From NCBI GenBank assembly GCA_001275005.1, contig JWZX01000969.1, positions 1 through 18,287 of the forward strand: a DNA stretch of 18,287 nt, in the 5' to 3' direction. Of the stretch, positions 1 through 8,119 are shown piece after piece. The notes under the pieces were generated by a model that saw only the letters and a list, made by a program, of their open reading frames with translations, was not told the DNA's origin and searched no databases. Positions within the stretch are counted from its first letter, which is position 1; the number at the start of each line of letters is the position of its first letter. This DNA is from Chrysochromulina tobinii. Its lineage: Eukaryota > Haptophyta > Prymnesiales > Chrysochromulinaceae. Position numbers and translations under genes: made by a program.

Positions 1-115
1 CGAGGGCGGCGGCGGCGAGGGTGGCGGCGAGGGTGGCGGCGGCGAAGGCGAGGGCGGCGGTGAGGGCGGCGGCGGCGAGGGCGGCGGCGGCGAGGGCGGC
101 GGAGGTGGTGGCGGT
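1..115 (-). repeat. Ser-Pro codon repeat (GGCGGCGAGGGC-type microsatellite)
   Basis: The plus strand is a purine-rich array of ggcggc and gaggg units. On minus it encodes PPPPS/PPPS repeats in frame with the beta-helix CDS. It is coding low complexity, likely slippage-prone, and continues past the window edge. Confidence 0.8.
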
Positions 116-1029
116 GCCTGGCAAGTTGAGACTGATCCATATACGCCGTTAGAGGTGGCGGAGTTGATGGAGGTCAGGGTCGTTGCCCATCTGCAGACCG
201 AACCTCCGGCGACATAGACATTGGGCGCCCTATGATAGCCAGCTGTGTTCGAACTGATGGTGCACGTTGAGAAGGCCACTGTGCCACCCGAGATCCAGAC
301 ACCACCGCCTCCTCCGCCGCACGTTGTGCACATATATGGAGCTGTGTTCGAACTGATGGTGCTCGATGAGATAGTCACTGTGCCTCCAGCGATAAAGACA
401 CCACCGCCATTGCCAGCTGTGTTCCCACTGATGGTGCACGATGAGATGGCCACTGTGCCTCCCCTGATCCAGACACCACCGCCTTCTCCGGAGTATCCAA
501 GCCCAGTGATCCCATCCGATGCATACCGCGGAGAGCTCATGTAGCCTCCCGTGATGGTGATCCCAATCAGTTGCACGACGCCCGACGCCAGATTGATCTT
601 CAGCACACGACGTTGACTCGAAGAGGTGCCCTGTGCGTTCAGGATGACCGTGCCTGCCACCGCCGCCTCGAGGACGACGCTCCTGGTGATGCTGAGCTCG
701 GCGATGAGGTAGTAGGTGCCGGAGGCAAGGACGATGCGGCTGACGGCGGTGTTGGCGAGTGCGCTGGTCAAGCCTGCGCTGGTGCTCACCTGGGTCTGCA
801 GTTCACGGCGGTGGCTGGGCATCGCGAGCTGCAGACCTCGGTACAACCCGGGAACGTGGCTGGCCTCAGTGCAGGACAGCACGGTGCACGGGAGCGCCAT
901 CAGTGGCGACCATGGAGGCGGCGGGGATTGCACCTGAACTGGCACCCGAACGGGTGGTGGCGGTGTAGCCAAAGGTAGCAGCAAGAGTGGGGGCGATGAT
1001 GGCCACGGTGACGAGGACCGAGTTGACAT
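1..1029 (-). CDS. Secreted/surface beta-helix protein with Ser-Pro-rich tail (3' end outside window)
   Basis: The minus frame reads from an ATG at 1029 to the window edge without a stop. After a short N-terminus with a hydrophobic, signal-like stretch (LLLLPLA) come PPPP tracts. A segment reading AVSRIVLASGTYYL, then VVLEAAVAGTVILNAQ and GITITGGY, follows. Several turns of a right-handed parallel beta-helix come next, with repeats such as GGGVFIAGGTVTISSSTISS and SSNTA caps. From about 115 to the edge the frame is a Ser-Pro repeat like plant and algal cell-wall glycoproteins. The pectin-lyase-like fold is recognised from repeat style. It probably acts outside the cell or on its surface, as an adhesin, matrix protein or polysaccharide-active protein; no catalytic residues can be assigned. 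The start is uncertain because the same frame is open far upstream, with in-frame ATGs at 1176 and 1134. Confidence 0.72.
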   Translation of the reverse strand, partial: MSTRSSSPWPSSPPLLLLPLATPPPPVRVPVQVQSPPPPWSPLMALPCTVLSCTEASHVPGLYRGLQLAMPSHRRELQTQVSTSAGLTSALANTAVSRIVLASGTYYLIAELSITRSVVLEAAVAGTVILNAQGTSSSQRRVLKINLASGVVQLIGITITGGYMSSPRYASDGITGLGYSGEGGGVWIRGGTVAISSCTISGNTAGNGGGVFIAGGTVTISSSTISSNTAPYMCTTCGGGGGGVWISGGTVAFSTCTISSNTAGYHRAPNVYVAGGSVCRWATTLTSINSATSNGVYGSVSTCQAPPPPPPPSPPPPSPPPPSPPPSPSPPPPSPPPSPPPPS

Positions 1030-1940
1030 GTGCACGTCCGCTTCTGCGGACTCTGCCCGATTAGCAAGAGTTCCCTCACCATGATATGCACTAGTCCCAC
1101 CATCTGGTGGTGTCATCGTCGTCGCCGCCGCCATGGCGCTCACCCGCGGCACCAAGAGCACGAGCAGCAAGGCCATTTCGAACCACTTATTACGGTAGAG
1201 GCGATTGTGCCTCGCCCACATTGCGAAGCACTTATTTGGTCCGGACCGTTCCTGCTCCGAGCAAGCTGCCAAGACGAGCAACCCAAGCCTGAACAGCACG
1301 AGTGCGCCGTCCAAACACTCCACCCACCGCAAAGGCACACCGCCCTTTTCACCGCTTCCGGGGTCCTCCTTCGAGTTCGTCTGGTTGTACGGGAACGAGT
1401 ACTTGATGTCGGCGTCCCTGATCTTGCCCGCATTGAAGAGCTCCTCGAGTGAGGTCTCGTCCAGGAGCATATGGATGAACTTGTCGTGCAGTAGGCCACC
1501 GGTGCGCCTCGAAGCGCCACCGCCAATGACGGTAATTGAGTAGAAGGTTGGGAGCGACCGTATAGTGATGTCATACTTCGAGTCCATCTTCGTGCCAGGG
1601 TCCATCTTCATGCCAAGGTTGTACCATGGTTGTACCAATGCAAACATGTCGAAAGTACCATTGCCCATGAAGAGCACCGACAGGTTGCTGCTGAAGATGT
1701 CATCCGTGTTGTATGCGACCTCGCAGTGGTCGACCGTCATGCCAGAGTCGATGCCAACAATGGTGATGCCTCTATTGGTCTTGTTTGTTGCCATCAGCAT
1801 AGGAGCCCAGAGTGTCATAGGATTGAGATCGCCAAGCACGGTCGCATGCGTGAACAAGTGGAAGGGGTCAGTTCCCCCTTGGAAATGCCTGTTGGCAATG
1901 CCGCCCTGGATCTGCTTGTAGGCGCGGACCGCGTTGACCA
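1030..1940 (-). CDS. Unassigned open segment with hydrophobic stretches, in frame with both neighbours
   Basis: This is about 300 codons without a stop, in the same minus frame as the carboxylase fragment upstream and the beta-helix protein downstream. Amino-acid use is protein-like: YDITIRSLPTFYSITVIGGG lies near 1575-1516, and NGTFDMFALVQPWY near 1662-1621. Two hydrophobic stretches follow: LDGALVLFRLGLLVLAAC at 1314-1261, and MALLLVLLVPRVSAM at 1176-1132. The second could be a signal peptide for the beta-helix protein. I do not recognise the family. The layout (a luminal-looking domain, then a possible membrane span) faintly recalls TRP-type channels such as mucolipins, but no diagnostic motif supports that. 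It may be a true linker, part of a separate gene, or exon pieces with stop-free introns. Confidence 0.4.
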
Positions 1941-2580
1941 CGGCCGACTTATGGACGATGATGCCGTCGAGCCAAGCAGTGTCGATGGTCTTCGGCTTGA
2001 AGGCATCGATCTCCAGGAGCTCGCCAAGGCACTCGATGGTCATACGGATGTCGGCGCCCATGATGAAGAGCTCCATGAGGGCCATCACCAGGTTCTTGCG
2101 CGCGACCTCACGGGTGGGGTGGGTAGCGAGCAGGTGGCCAAAATGCGAGTCCGCATACTCGTGCACGCCGCTGTTGGCCGTGACGGAGAAGTACCCTCGC
2201 AAGTTCGAATTTGACTGGAAGGTGATGCGGCCGATCTTGCACGAGGTGGGCTTGAAACCCATGCCGTCGGGGTTTTCGGCGGTGATGCGCTCGGCGATCA
2301 CGTGCTTCGAGTGGCGCTTGAACGTCGACAGATCGAACTTGCCAATGCCGCCGTAGTCCTGGCCGTAGAAGCGGCGGATCTCGGGGATGTTGCACAGCTT
2401 GATGCCCATCGTGATGTGGATCAGGGCCGCCGGTAGCGAGACGCCGGTGATGCCCTCGGTGACTGTATGCTCGACCTGCAGACGCGGGTTGAGCTCGAGG
2501 AAACAGTACTTCTTCTTCGCCGGCAGGTAGAGGTACTCGACGGTGCCCGCCGAGACGTAGTCGAGGGAGTTGATGTCGCA
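1941..2580 (-). CDS. Acetyl-CoA carboxylase fragment: C-terminal half of the biotin carboxylase domain
   Basis: The frame reads YVSAGTVEYLYLP, then CFLELNPRLQVEHTVTEGIT (about 2505-2446), the signature that carries the catalytic Glu, Asn and Arg of biotin carboxylases. Eukaryotic ACC hallmarks follow: ITAENPDGMGFKPTS, a GYFSVTANSGVHEYADSHFG segment, and IDTAWLDGIIVHK near 1986-1948. In intact enzymes this domain carboxylates biotin with ATP and bicarbonate, the first step of fatty-acid synthesis. Here the N-terminal half of the domain, including the ATP-grasp region, is absent. No biotin attachment motif (EAMKM type) or carboxyltransferase domain follows in this frame. The fragment starts immediately after an unrelated EF-hand-like module. 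It cannot be a working carboxylase alone, so it is probably a translocated or duplicated exon block, or a domain reused in a chimera. Confidence 0.75.
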
Positions 2581-4400
2581 GAACTTCTCCATTGACATCA
2601 TCAGCGTCAATCCCGCCGTCATCGTTGAGTCCGACTTGGCCAACTTATCGAAGCACACCTTGAGCTGCGACTTGCGCGGACGCAGCAACAGCTGCAGCTC
2701 CAACACCTGCACCTCCGGGTCCTTCTCGATCATCTTCTTCATCTGAGCGAGCGTGTCCGTCTTCGCCTCGATGAGCCGGTGCTTCTTGAGCAGCGTCTCA
2801 AAGCAGCCAAGCAGCGGGGAATCGGCAGACGCATTGTTCCCGACCGTGCCAAACTTCGGGTTCGCCTTGGCGAGCGCCTTGACCGCGGCCAGCGAGTCTT
2901 TCTTAGCAATATTGAGCACGTGCTTGTCGAGCAGCGTCGCGTACGCCGTGCCGACGTCGATCTCGGCCTTGCCATTGTAACCGACCGAGTCGTACTTGGG
3001 GTTGGCGCGCGAGAAGGCGATATTGACGTTGGCATAGTAGTCGAATATCGAGGCGAGCTCGGGGAACGATCTGAGCGTGAGCTCAAAGACTACCTTTTCC
3101 CACATTGGGAAGCCAAACATGTCCGACAGGTCCATCTTCTTCCACACCTCGAGCATCTTCGGATCAGTGTCCGCAGGCGGAACGTGACGCTTGAGGGGCG
3201 GGATGAGCGCCTCCGAGATCGCCTTCTCCTTCTCCTTCTGAACGAGGAAGTTGGCGTACACACCGGCCACCTGCTGCTCGAGACTCATGCTCTCGACCTC
3301 CTCGCACAGCGCTAGGATGTTGAGGAACTCGTGGGCGTCAATCTTGTCCTTATCCTTGCCCTCGCCCTGCGCCGTCATGAAAGCACCCTTGATGTCGAGC
3401 TGCGACAGGTTGGAGTGCACGTCGGGCACGATGGCGCCCGACACGTTGGTCTCGGGCTTGACGATCGTGTCCTTGCAGACGCGCCGCTCGACGCACTGTG
3501 CCACAAAGGTCTCCATGGTCATTGTCGGGTTAGCCGTCTTCGAGTGCGTGGCCGTCGACTTCGACAAGAAGAACTTAAGGAGCTCGGGCTTGTTCCGGGC
3601 AAAGACAGCCTGCACCTCGGGCTCCTTTTTTATGCGCTTGAGCGTCTTTGCGAGGTTGTCCGACTTGGCGCGCTTGAGGATCGACTTGTTGAGCAGCGTG
3701 TCGAGGAGCTGGGCAGCGGAAACTCGACCGACGCGTTGTGCCCCACAGAGCCGAACTTCGGGTTGGCATTCTGCAGCGCGATCATCACGAGGCACTCGAA
3801 GAGCTTGTGCAGCTGGAGGCCGCGATCGCCGCCCCCAGCCGTCTCCCCCTTGACCACGCGCTTGTCCGCCTTGGACACGACGAAGGTGTCGTCGACCCGG
3901 TCGGCGCGCTCAAAGACGTTGATTACGCGCGTCATCGAGAACTGCTCGTTGCAGAGCTGGCAGTCGAGCGCGAGTTTCTGCAGCTCGGTCTGCTGAATCG
4001 TAAGCAGTGCATTCGCTGACGTCGAGCCGGCGGTGCCGCTCTTGGCATAGAAGGTGAAGATCGACGCAAGCTCACCGAACGACTTGTACAGCAGCGCGAA
4101 GACGCCCTGCTCAAATGTGGGGAAGCCAAAGACGTGCGACAGGTCCATCTTCTGCCACACGGTGAGGAAGAGCGGGTCGATGCCCGCGGGCGGCACGAAG
4201 CGCTCGACGGGCGGGAAGAGGATCTCGGTGATGACCGCATGCTCGTCTTTCTCCGCATGGTCAGGCATCGAGAGGCCGCTGGCGCCCACGAGGGTCATGC
4301 TGTACATGTAGAGGGCCGGGAGCGAGCGCGGCGTGCTCGCGAACCTCAAATTGCCCACGGCGCCGAGCATCGCAAACAGGAACAGGCCCTTGCCTCGCAT
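2581..4400 (-). CDS. Tandem EF-hand-like helical module protein, interrupted by a frameshift near 3711
   Basis: I chose ATG 4400 (MRGKGLFLFAMLGAVGNLRF) because it opens a signal-like hydrophobic N-terminus; the frame also extends to an ATG at 4589, but that stretch does not look coding. Module 1 contains VWQKMDLSHVFGFPTFEQ, ALLTIQQTELQKLALDC, FSMTRVINVFERADRVDDTF and NANPKFGSVGHNAS. The frame then shifts, and the module resumes with LLDTLLNKSILKRAKS and TMTMETFVAQCVERR. Module 2 starts VWKKMDLSDMFGFPMWEK and ends MMSMEKFC, where the carboxylase fragment begins. From memory this module family is common and tandemly repeated in haptophytes and other protists, with EF-hand-like helices; function is unknown, perhaps calcium-related or cytoskeletal. 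No canonical calcium loop can be pointed out. The frameshift means pseudogene, sequencing error or a missed exon boundary. Confidence 0.65.
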
Positions 4401-4649
4401 TTTTTCGAAGGGCCAGCTCTTGATGTGAGCAAATCCGCTGGGAGGTCGTTCAGTGTGTCCCCAATAAAGGGATGCGATAACACTCGTTATCACGCCCTTT
4501 GTGCATAAGGAGCCATGTTCACACCGGAGAGCGGCCGTGTACGTGCGCCAGCCAGAGGGTGATCCGTTCACACTCAAAATCAAAATCATCTGCTACGTAG
4601 TATCGGGTACTCTACATGTATCTTATATGTTTGGCTTGCCATTTTTCAA
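4401..4649. other. Divergent intergenic region between the helical-module gene and the SET gene
   Basis: About 250 bases separate the two divergent starts. The right half is AT-richer (around 4590-4650), as expected for a shared promoter zone. No certain TATA box or other element can be assigned. Confidence 0.4.
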
Positions 4650-6386
4650 ATGATGAAACATATGTCAAGGAAGAAGGGAGTGCCGCCTCCGGACAGGGTG
4701 GTCGCTCTCTCTGTGATGCCTAAAAGGAAGCGAGGACCTGCTATCGGCAGCACAGTGTGCGACAGCAAGGCGAGCGCGTTCACTGCTTGGCTCCTCGATC
4801 ACGGCACCGTCTTCCAAGGCGTGCGGCTCCAAGATCTGCCTGATGGCTCCATCGGCGTGGTCGCCACTCGCGCCATTCGGAGGCGTGAGCCTCTCGTGAC
4901 CGTCCCTCAGTCGCTTGTTCTTTCGCTCAAGACGGCGTCGAGTGAAGCGACCGAGGCGCTGCTCGACCAGGCCCAGCTGGACAAGGAGCCAGCCGACGGC
5001 GGCTTCCCCGACTCCGCTGTGCAAACCCTGCTTGTCGCCTATCACATCTCACTCGGCGCCGCCTCCCGCTGGTACCCTTACTTTGTCGCCATTTCGACGC
5101 CGCCGTGCGAGGACCTGCCCATCGTGTGGGACGAGCGGTCGCTCACATGGCTGTGCGGCACCGGCGTCGACGATGACGCGCGCACGTGGCGTGCGGAGCT
5201 CCTTTGCGAGCATCAGAATATGGTCACCTTCCTGCGGGCGGCCGCTCGTGGTGCAGAGGGCAACGCGATGGCGGCACTCTCGTTCGAATCGTACGTCGCC
5301 GCGGCGAGCTTGATGGCGTCACGCGCCTTCTTCGTCGACGATAGCCATGGTGACGCCTTGTGCCCGGCCTGCGATGCGTTCAATCACAAGGCATCGCTCT
5401 CGCCGCGCTCGATGAACGCGAGCGACGACGACGACGAGGAGGAAGAGGGCGAGGGTGAAGGCGACGGCGACGACGACGGCCATGGCGATCAGGACGACGA
5501 GGACGAGGACGACGAGGAGGAGTGCCTCTCGGGTCCACGTCCACTCCGATCGGCTTGTGCTTCCGTCCGAGCCGTTGCTCGGATGCATGCAGCGGCGGCT
5601 GGCATGGACCTGGGGGTGGACTGCACCTTTGACAGCGCGGGTGGTGGCACCCAGAGCGACGATGAGGAGGGTGAGGAGGAGGGCGATGAGGAGGGTGAGA
5701 GCGAGGGCGAGCTCGAGTCCGGGGACGGTGCGGAGGTCGAGGACGACGCTCAGGACGACGCGTGTGCTCAGGACGACGCGTGTGGCGTGGTGATGCAGGT
5801 CGCGATGCGCCCGATACGGCGCGGCGCGCAGGTGCATACCTCGTACGGCGAGTACGGCAACGCGAAGCTGCTGCTCGACTACGGGTTCGCTCTTGAGGAT
5901 AATCCGCTCGACACGGCGCGGCTGCCGATGGCACGCGTGCGCGCCGTACTGGGCACTTTCGGGCTGTCCCCCTCGCAGCTCACTGCGCGTGAGTCGGCTC
6001 TGACGAAGCTCAAAGTGCGCTGGATGGCACCACTGCTCGCGTGCGATGGATTCGAATTTGACCGCAGCGGCGTGCCGCCACGTCGGCTGCTGCTGCGCTT
6101 GTGGCTGACGCTGATGCCCAAACCGCCCACACGAGCGGCCGAAGCCGAGGCGATCAGAGACGCCTTCGGGCAGATGGGGCTCGCAATCAGGCTGCAAGGA
6201 CCGGCACGGGCGTCCCTCTCCGTCCGAGCCGTGCTGCAGAAGGCCGTGGCGGAGCAGTTGAAGGGGCTACGAGAGCGACCAGCAGCCATCGGTGATGGTC
6301 GGCGGGAGATTGGAGCTCGGCGGCTCGTCCGCGGACACATCCTTATTTGGCAGTCAGTGCTCGGAGTCAGTGGCGCCGCGGACTAA
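4650..6386 (+). CDS. SET-domain protein lysine methyltransferase, SETD6/Rubisco-LSMT class
   Basis: The product has 578 residues. The N-terminal SET half has AFTAWLLDHG (43-52), DGSIGVVATRAIRRREPLVT (65-84) and VPQSLVLSL. The second half has SRAFFVDD (224-231) and CDAFNH (241-246, the NH motif of the AdoMet pocket). It ends with IRRGAQVHTSYGEYGNAKLL (389-408), whose Tyr399 sits at the usual catalytic-tyrosine position, followed by LDYGF and DNPLDT. Residues from about 420 on fit the Rubisco-LSMT substrate-binding region. This family transfers methyl groups from AdoMet to protein lysines (Rubisco, ribosomal proteins, histone-like targets, NF-kB in animals). Between the NH motif and the Tyr motif lie two long Asp/Glu tracts (about 257-292 and 336-378), not normal for the family. 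MPKRKRGP at 23-30 could be a nuclear signal; Met23 (4716) is an alternative start. The gene looks intronless. Confidence 0.85.
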   Translation: MMKHMSRKKGVPPPDRVVALSVMPKRKRGPAIGSTVCDSKASAFTAWLLDHGTVFQGVRLQDLPDGSIGVVATRAIRRREPLVTVPQSLVLSLKTASSEATEALLDQAQLDKEPADGGFPDSAVQTLLVAYHISLGAASRWYPYFVAISTPPCEDLPIVWDERSLTWLCGTGVDDDARTWRAELLCEHQNMVTFLRAAARGAEGNAMAALSFESYVAAASLMASRAFFVDDSHGDALCPACDAFNHKASLSPRSMNASDDDDEEEEGEGEGDGDDDGHGDQDDEDEDDEEECLSGPRPLRSACASVRAVARMHAAAAGMDLGVDCTFDSAGGGTQSDDEEGEEEGDEEGESEGELESGDGAEVEDDAQDDACAQDDACGVVMQVAMRPIRRGAQVHTSYGEYGNAKLLLDYGFALEDNPLDTARLPMARVRAVLGTFGLSPSQLTARESALTKLKVRWMAPLLACDGFEFDRSGVPPRRLLLRLWLTLMPKPPTRAAEAEAIRDAFGQMGLAIRLQGPARASLSVRAVLQKAVAEQLKGLRERPAAIGDGRREIGARRLVRGHILIWQSVLGVSGAAD

Positions 6387-6564
6387 CGCAGACTGTATAG
6401 TGGGAAGTCGGCAGATCATACACGAACGAAAGCTGAACATTACCGTATATAGTCGCGTATATAGGTTCACAACACCCATACACCCTCGCTCGGCAGCCAC
6501 GTCACACAGTGCGGTCATCCACCATGTGCGATGTGTCTCCACTCTGGGACCACAGCAGTGATGC
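6387..6564. other. Short convergent intergenic spacer
   Basis: This stretch lies between the 3' ends of the SET gene and the PDZ gene. A near-palindromic AT pocket, cgtatatagtcgcgtatata at about 6444-6463, is the only visible structure. No clear polyadenylation signal can be assigned. Confidence 0.35.
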
Positions 6565-7020
6565 TCACGTTGCTCTGTAGAATTGCAAGATGACGTCATC
6601 GCAGGAGAACTGCGGCTTATTCGATTGGATCGCATCGACGACGGTGTCAAAGTCCCACTTGCGACAATCGAGCATCCTACGCTCCCATTTGGCGCCCTGG
6701 AATTGGATGGCGGTGACGCCAACCAGGTAGTCCCCCACAGCGATGAGGCCGCTCTTGGCCGCGTTGCTATCCGGCACCAGCCCAACCACGGAGACACCCT
6801 TCTTTGGGTAGTCGTTCTCCTCGAACTGGATGCCCAGTGGTGTGGGCAGGACTACCTCAAAGACATTCTCCGGCAGCGGTCCTGTTGCTCCGCTGTAGTA
6901 CTTGTCACCGTACTCTGCACGCGGCTCGCTGCATCGCTGCACACGTGCGGATCCGGAAAATGTCCCGAGTCCAGAGTGTGTCACGAGTCCAGGGTGTAAC
7001 ACAAGAAGGCAAAAGAGCAT
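6565..7020 (-). CDS. Small PDZ-domain protein, possibly organelle-targeted
   Basis: The product has 151 residues. A PDZ domain spans about 53-148: VFEVVLPTPLGIQFEEND contains the carboxylate-binding loop (PLGIQF, 61-66). VSVVGLVPDSNAAKSGLI and VGDYLVGVTAI follow, and DVILQFYRA ends the fold. PDZ domains bind C-terminal or internal peptide tails and organise complexes. Single-domain PDZ proteins of this type are frequent in chromist algae, where I believe many are plastid or membrane associated. The first 40 residues are hydrophobic then Arg/Ser-rich (MLFCLLVLHPGLVTHSG), compatible with a targeting signal, but they partly encode a short internal repeat (cgagtccag-type) and may be untranslated. 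The true start may therefore lie further in, or in an upstream exon. The stop is TGA, read on minus at 6565-6567. Confidence 0.7.
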   Translation of the reverse strand: MLFCLLVLHPGLVTHSGLGTFSGSARVQRCSEPRAEYGDKYYSGATGPLPENVFEVVLPTPLGIQFEENDYPKKGVSVVGLVPDSNAAKSGLIAVGDYLVGVTAIQFQGAKWERRMLDCRKWDFDTVVDAIQSNKPQFSCDDVILQFYRAT

Positions 7021-7022
7021 AA

Positions 7023-7178
7023 TATCTCGTCAGTTTCTCGTTCGCGGAGAATCGCGACGCCTGGCTCCGCCGGTCGGAGGTGGGTCGGCGACAGTATGGG
7101 GAGGCCTCTTGCTCGAGAAGGAGGCTGTGAATTCACGCGACACCGAATTCCGCAAGAACGAGTGGGAAAAACACAATT
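7023..7178 (+). repeat. Dispersed repeat, copy A
   Basis: It starts tatctcgtcagtttctcg and continues cgcggagaatcgc, gacgcctggctccgcc, tatggggaggcctc, gctcgagaaggag, gaattccgcaagaa and ends acaatt. The same blocks recur in order in copy B at 8763-8898, with small indels. Copy A is longer by about 20 nt near its right end. It begins two bases outside the PDZ start codon, so it occupies that gene's upstream region. Confidence 0.85.
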
Positions 7179-7528
7179 GAAGCGACGGCTACTGCACAAA
7201 GCGCTTTTAACGACAGCGCTCAACGGAAGCCTACACAGCCGGTCTGGCACTACGTCTCCTCCCGCTCCCCTCTATCTTCCTGTTCACCCTTCACGTCTTC
7301 CAACGCTCTGTGAGCACGTGTCGCCTTTCCTCAAGCCCTAGATAAATTAAATAGAACGAGAGGCGGAGGCAACACGTGCAGAGTCTCCGCCGCCCTCAGG
7401 CCCTTTCGGATGATGATGTTGGCCTTCTCGCGCATCTACGCTCGCCGACTGATATCGATAAGGAAACGCCGCACAGCCGTGAATCAGCTGACAGTCAGGA
7501 CCTCCGGCGCACACTTCCACCATGTGAC
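7179..7528. other. Intergenic region upstream of the PDZ gene, downstream of the calycin gene
   Basis: I see no gene here. There is a pyrimidine-rich stretch (about 7245-7330) and an AT-rich pocket ctagataaattaaataga (7339-7356). On minus the pocket could serve as a TATA-like element of the PDZ gene, but it lies some 320 bases upstream of its ATG. Short plus-strand ORFs have no protein-like signature. Confidence 0.35.
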
Positions 7529-8119
7529 TTACTCGGTTTTTCCATGTGTGATCGGCGGAGTCCCTTTGGTGGAAGACCTGTGGAAGACGCGCTCATAGGA
7601 GATACCGGCATTGGTAGCGGTCTGCACGAGCGCGCCATCGTCTCGCCGGATGCTCCGGCGCGTGATCGTATCCGCAGTCCTTCTCGCCTTGTCCCTGGCC
7701 CTGGCGACGGTGACGAGGGTAGATCCCTCCCACCACGACGTCTTGATAAAATCATTGCCATCGGGGTCGACGTCAATCACCTCCTGGTGCAGTGGCAGCA
7801 GCTCGAGCCGCTCGCCAATAGGCGACGGCATCAGCACCTGCAGCACGCCATCGATGATAGCAAACGAGAGCTCTGGCTTGAATGCGCCGGCCAGCTTGCG
7901 CTTAGCCCAGGGGATGCCAAGGTGCTTTAGGTACCCCTCGAGGTTCGTCACGCTCACCTGCCTCCAGCTGCCCACGAATGCGAGCGCCTTCTGTGCGGTC
8001 TCGACGCTCGAGATCGTGTTGGTTCGGCGCACACGGACGGGTGGAGGATGATAAAAAATCTCGTCCGCGCGCCTCTCTGCCATCACAACGCTGCACACGT
8101 CGCCTGGAGGCCTGTTCAC
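7529..8119 (-). CDS. Fatty-acid-binding-protein-like calycin (lipid-binding beta-barrel)
   Basis: The product has 196 residues. From residue 51 the order of motifs matches intracellular lipid-binding proteins: SWRQVSVTNLEGYLKHLGIP, WAKRKLAGAFKPELSFAI, IDGVLQVLMPSP, then DVDPDGNDFIKTSWWEGSTL, RRSIRRDDGALVQTATNAGI and YERVFHR. This gives a G/SW first strand, the helix-turn-helix lid (NLEGYLKHLG..RK) and the alternating strands of a ten-stranded barrel. Such proteins carry fatty acids or other hydrophobic ligands in the cytosol. The first 50 residues have no lipid-binding match and may be a leader. After VFHR a 15-residue tail ends at a TAA embedded in gagtaagtc, a strong splice-donor sequence, so the last codons could instead lead into an intron. 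Start chosen as the first ATG of the frame; Met13 is possible. Confidence 0.72.
   Translation of the reverse strand: MNRPPGDVCSVVMAERRADEIFYHPPPVRVRRTNTISSVETAQKALAFVGSWRQVSVTNLEGYLKHLGIPWAKRKLAGAFKPELSFAIIDGVLQVLMPSPIGERLELLPLHQEVIDVDPDGNDFIKTSWWEGSTLVTVARARDKARRTADTITRRSIRRDDGALVQTATNAGISYERVFHRSSTKGTPPITHGKTE

Noticed and set aside
1-115. CRISPR-like or regulatory repeat array
   Set aside because: The repeat encodes Ser-Pro tracts in frame with the beta-helix protein, and there are no spacers.
1030-1940. Mucolipin/TRP channel identity for the unassigned segment
   Set aside because: There is only a vague pattern of a luminal-like domain and hydrophobic helix. No pore or signature motif was visible, so no function is claimed.
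2779-3996. Plus-strand ORFs opposite the helical-module gene
   Set aside because: They have no family features. The minus frame shows repeated conserved motifs.
5319-6197. 292-codon minus ORF opposite the SET gene
   Set aside because: The Leu/Val run only reflects acidic codons on the other strand.
7376-7930. 184-codon plus ORF overlapping the calycin gene
   Set aside because: Its composition is random-looking and it is antisense to a frame with a complete lipid-binding-protein pattern.
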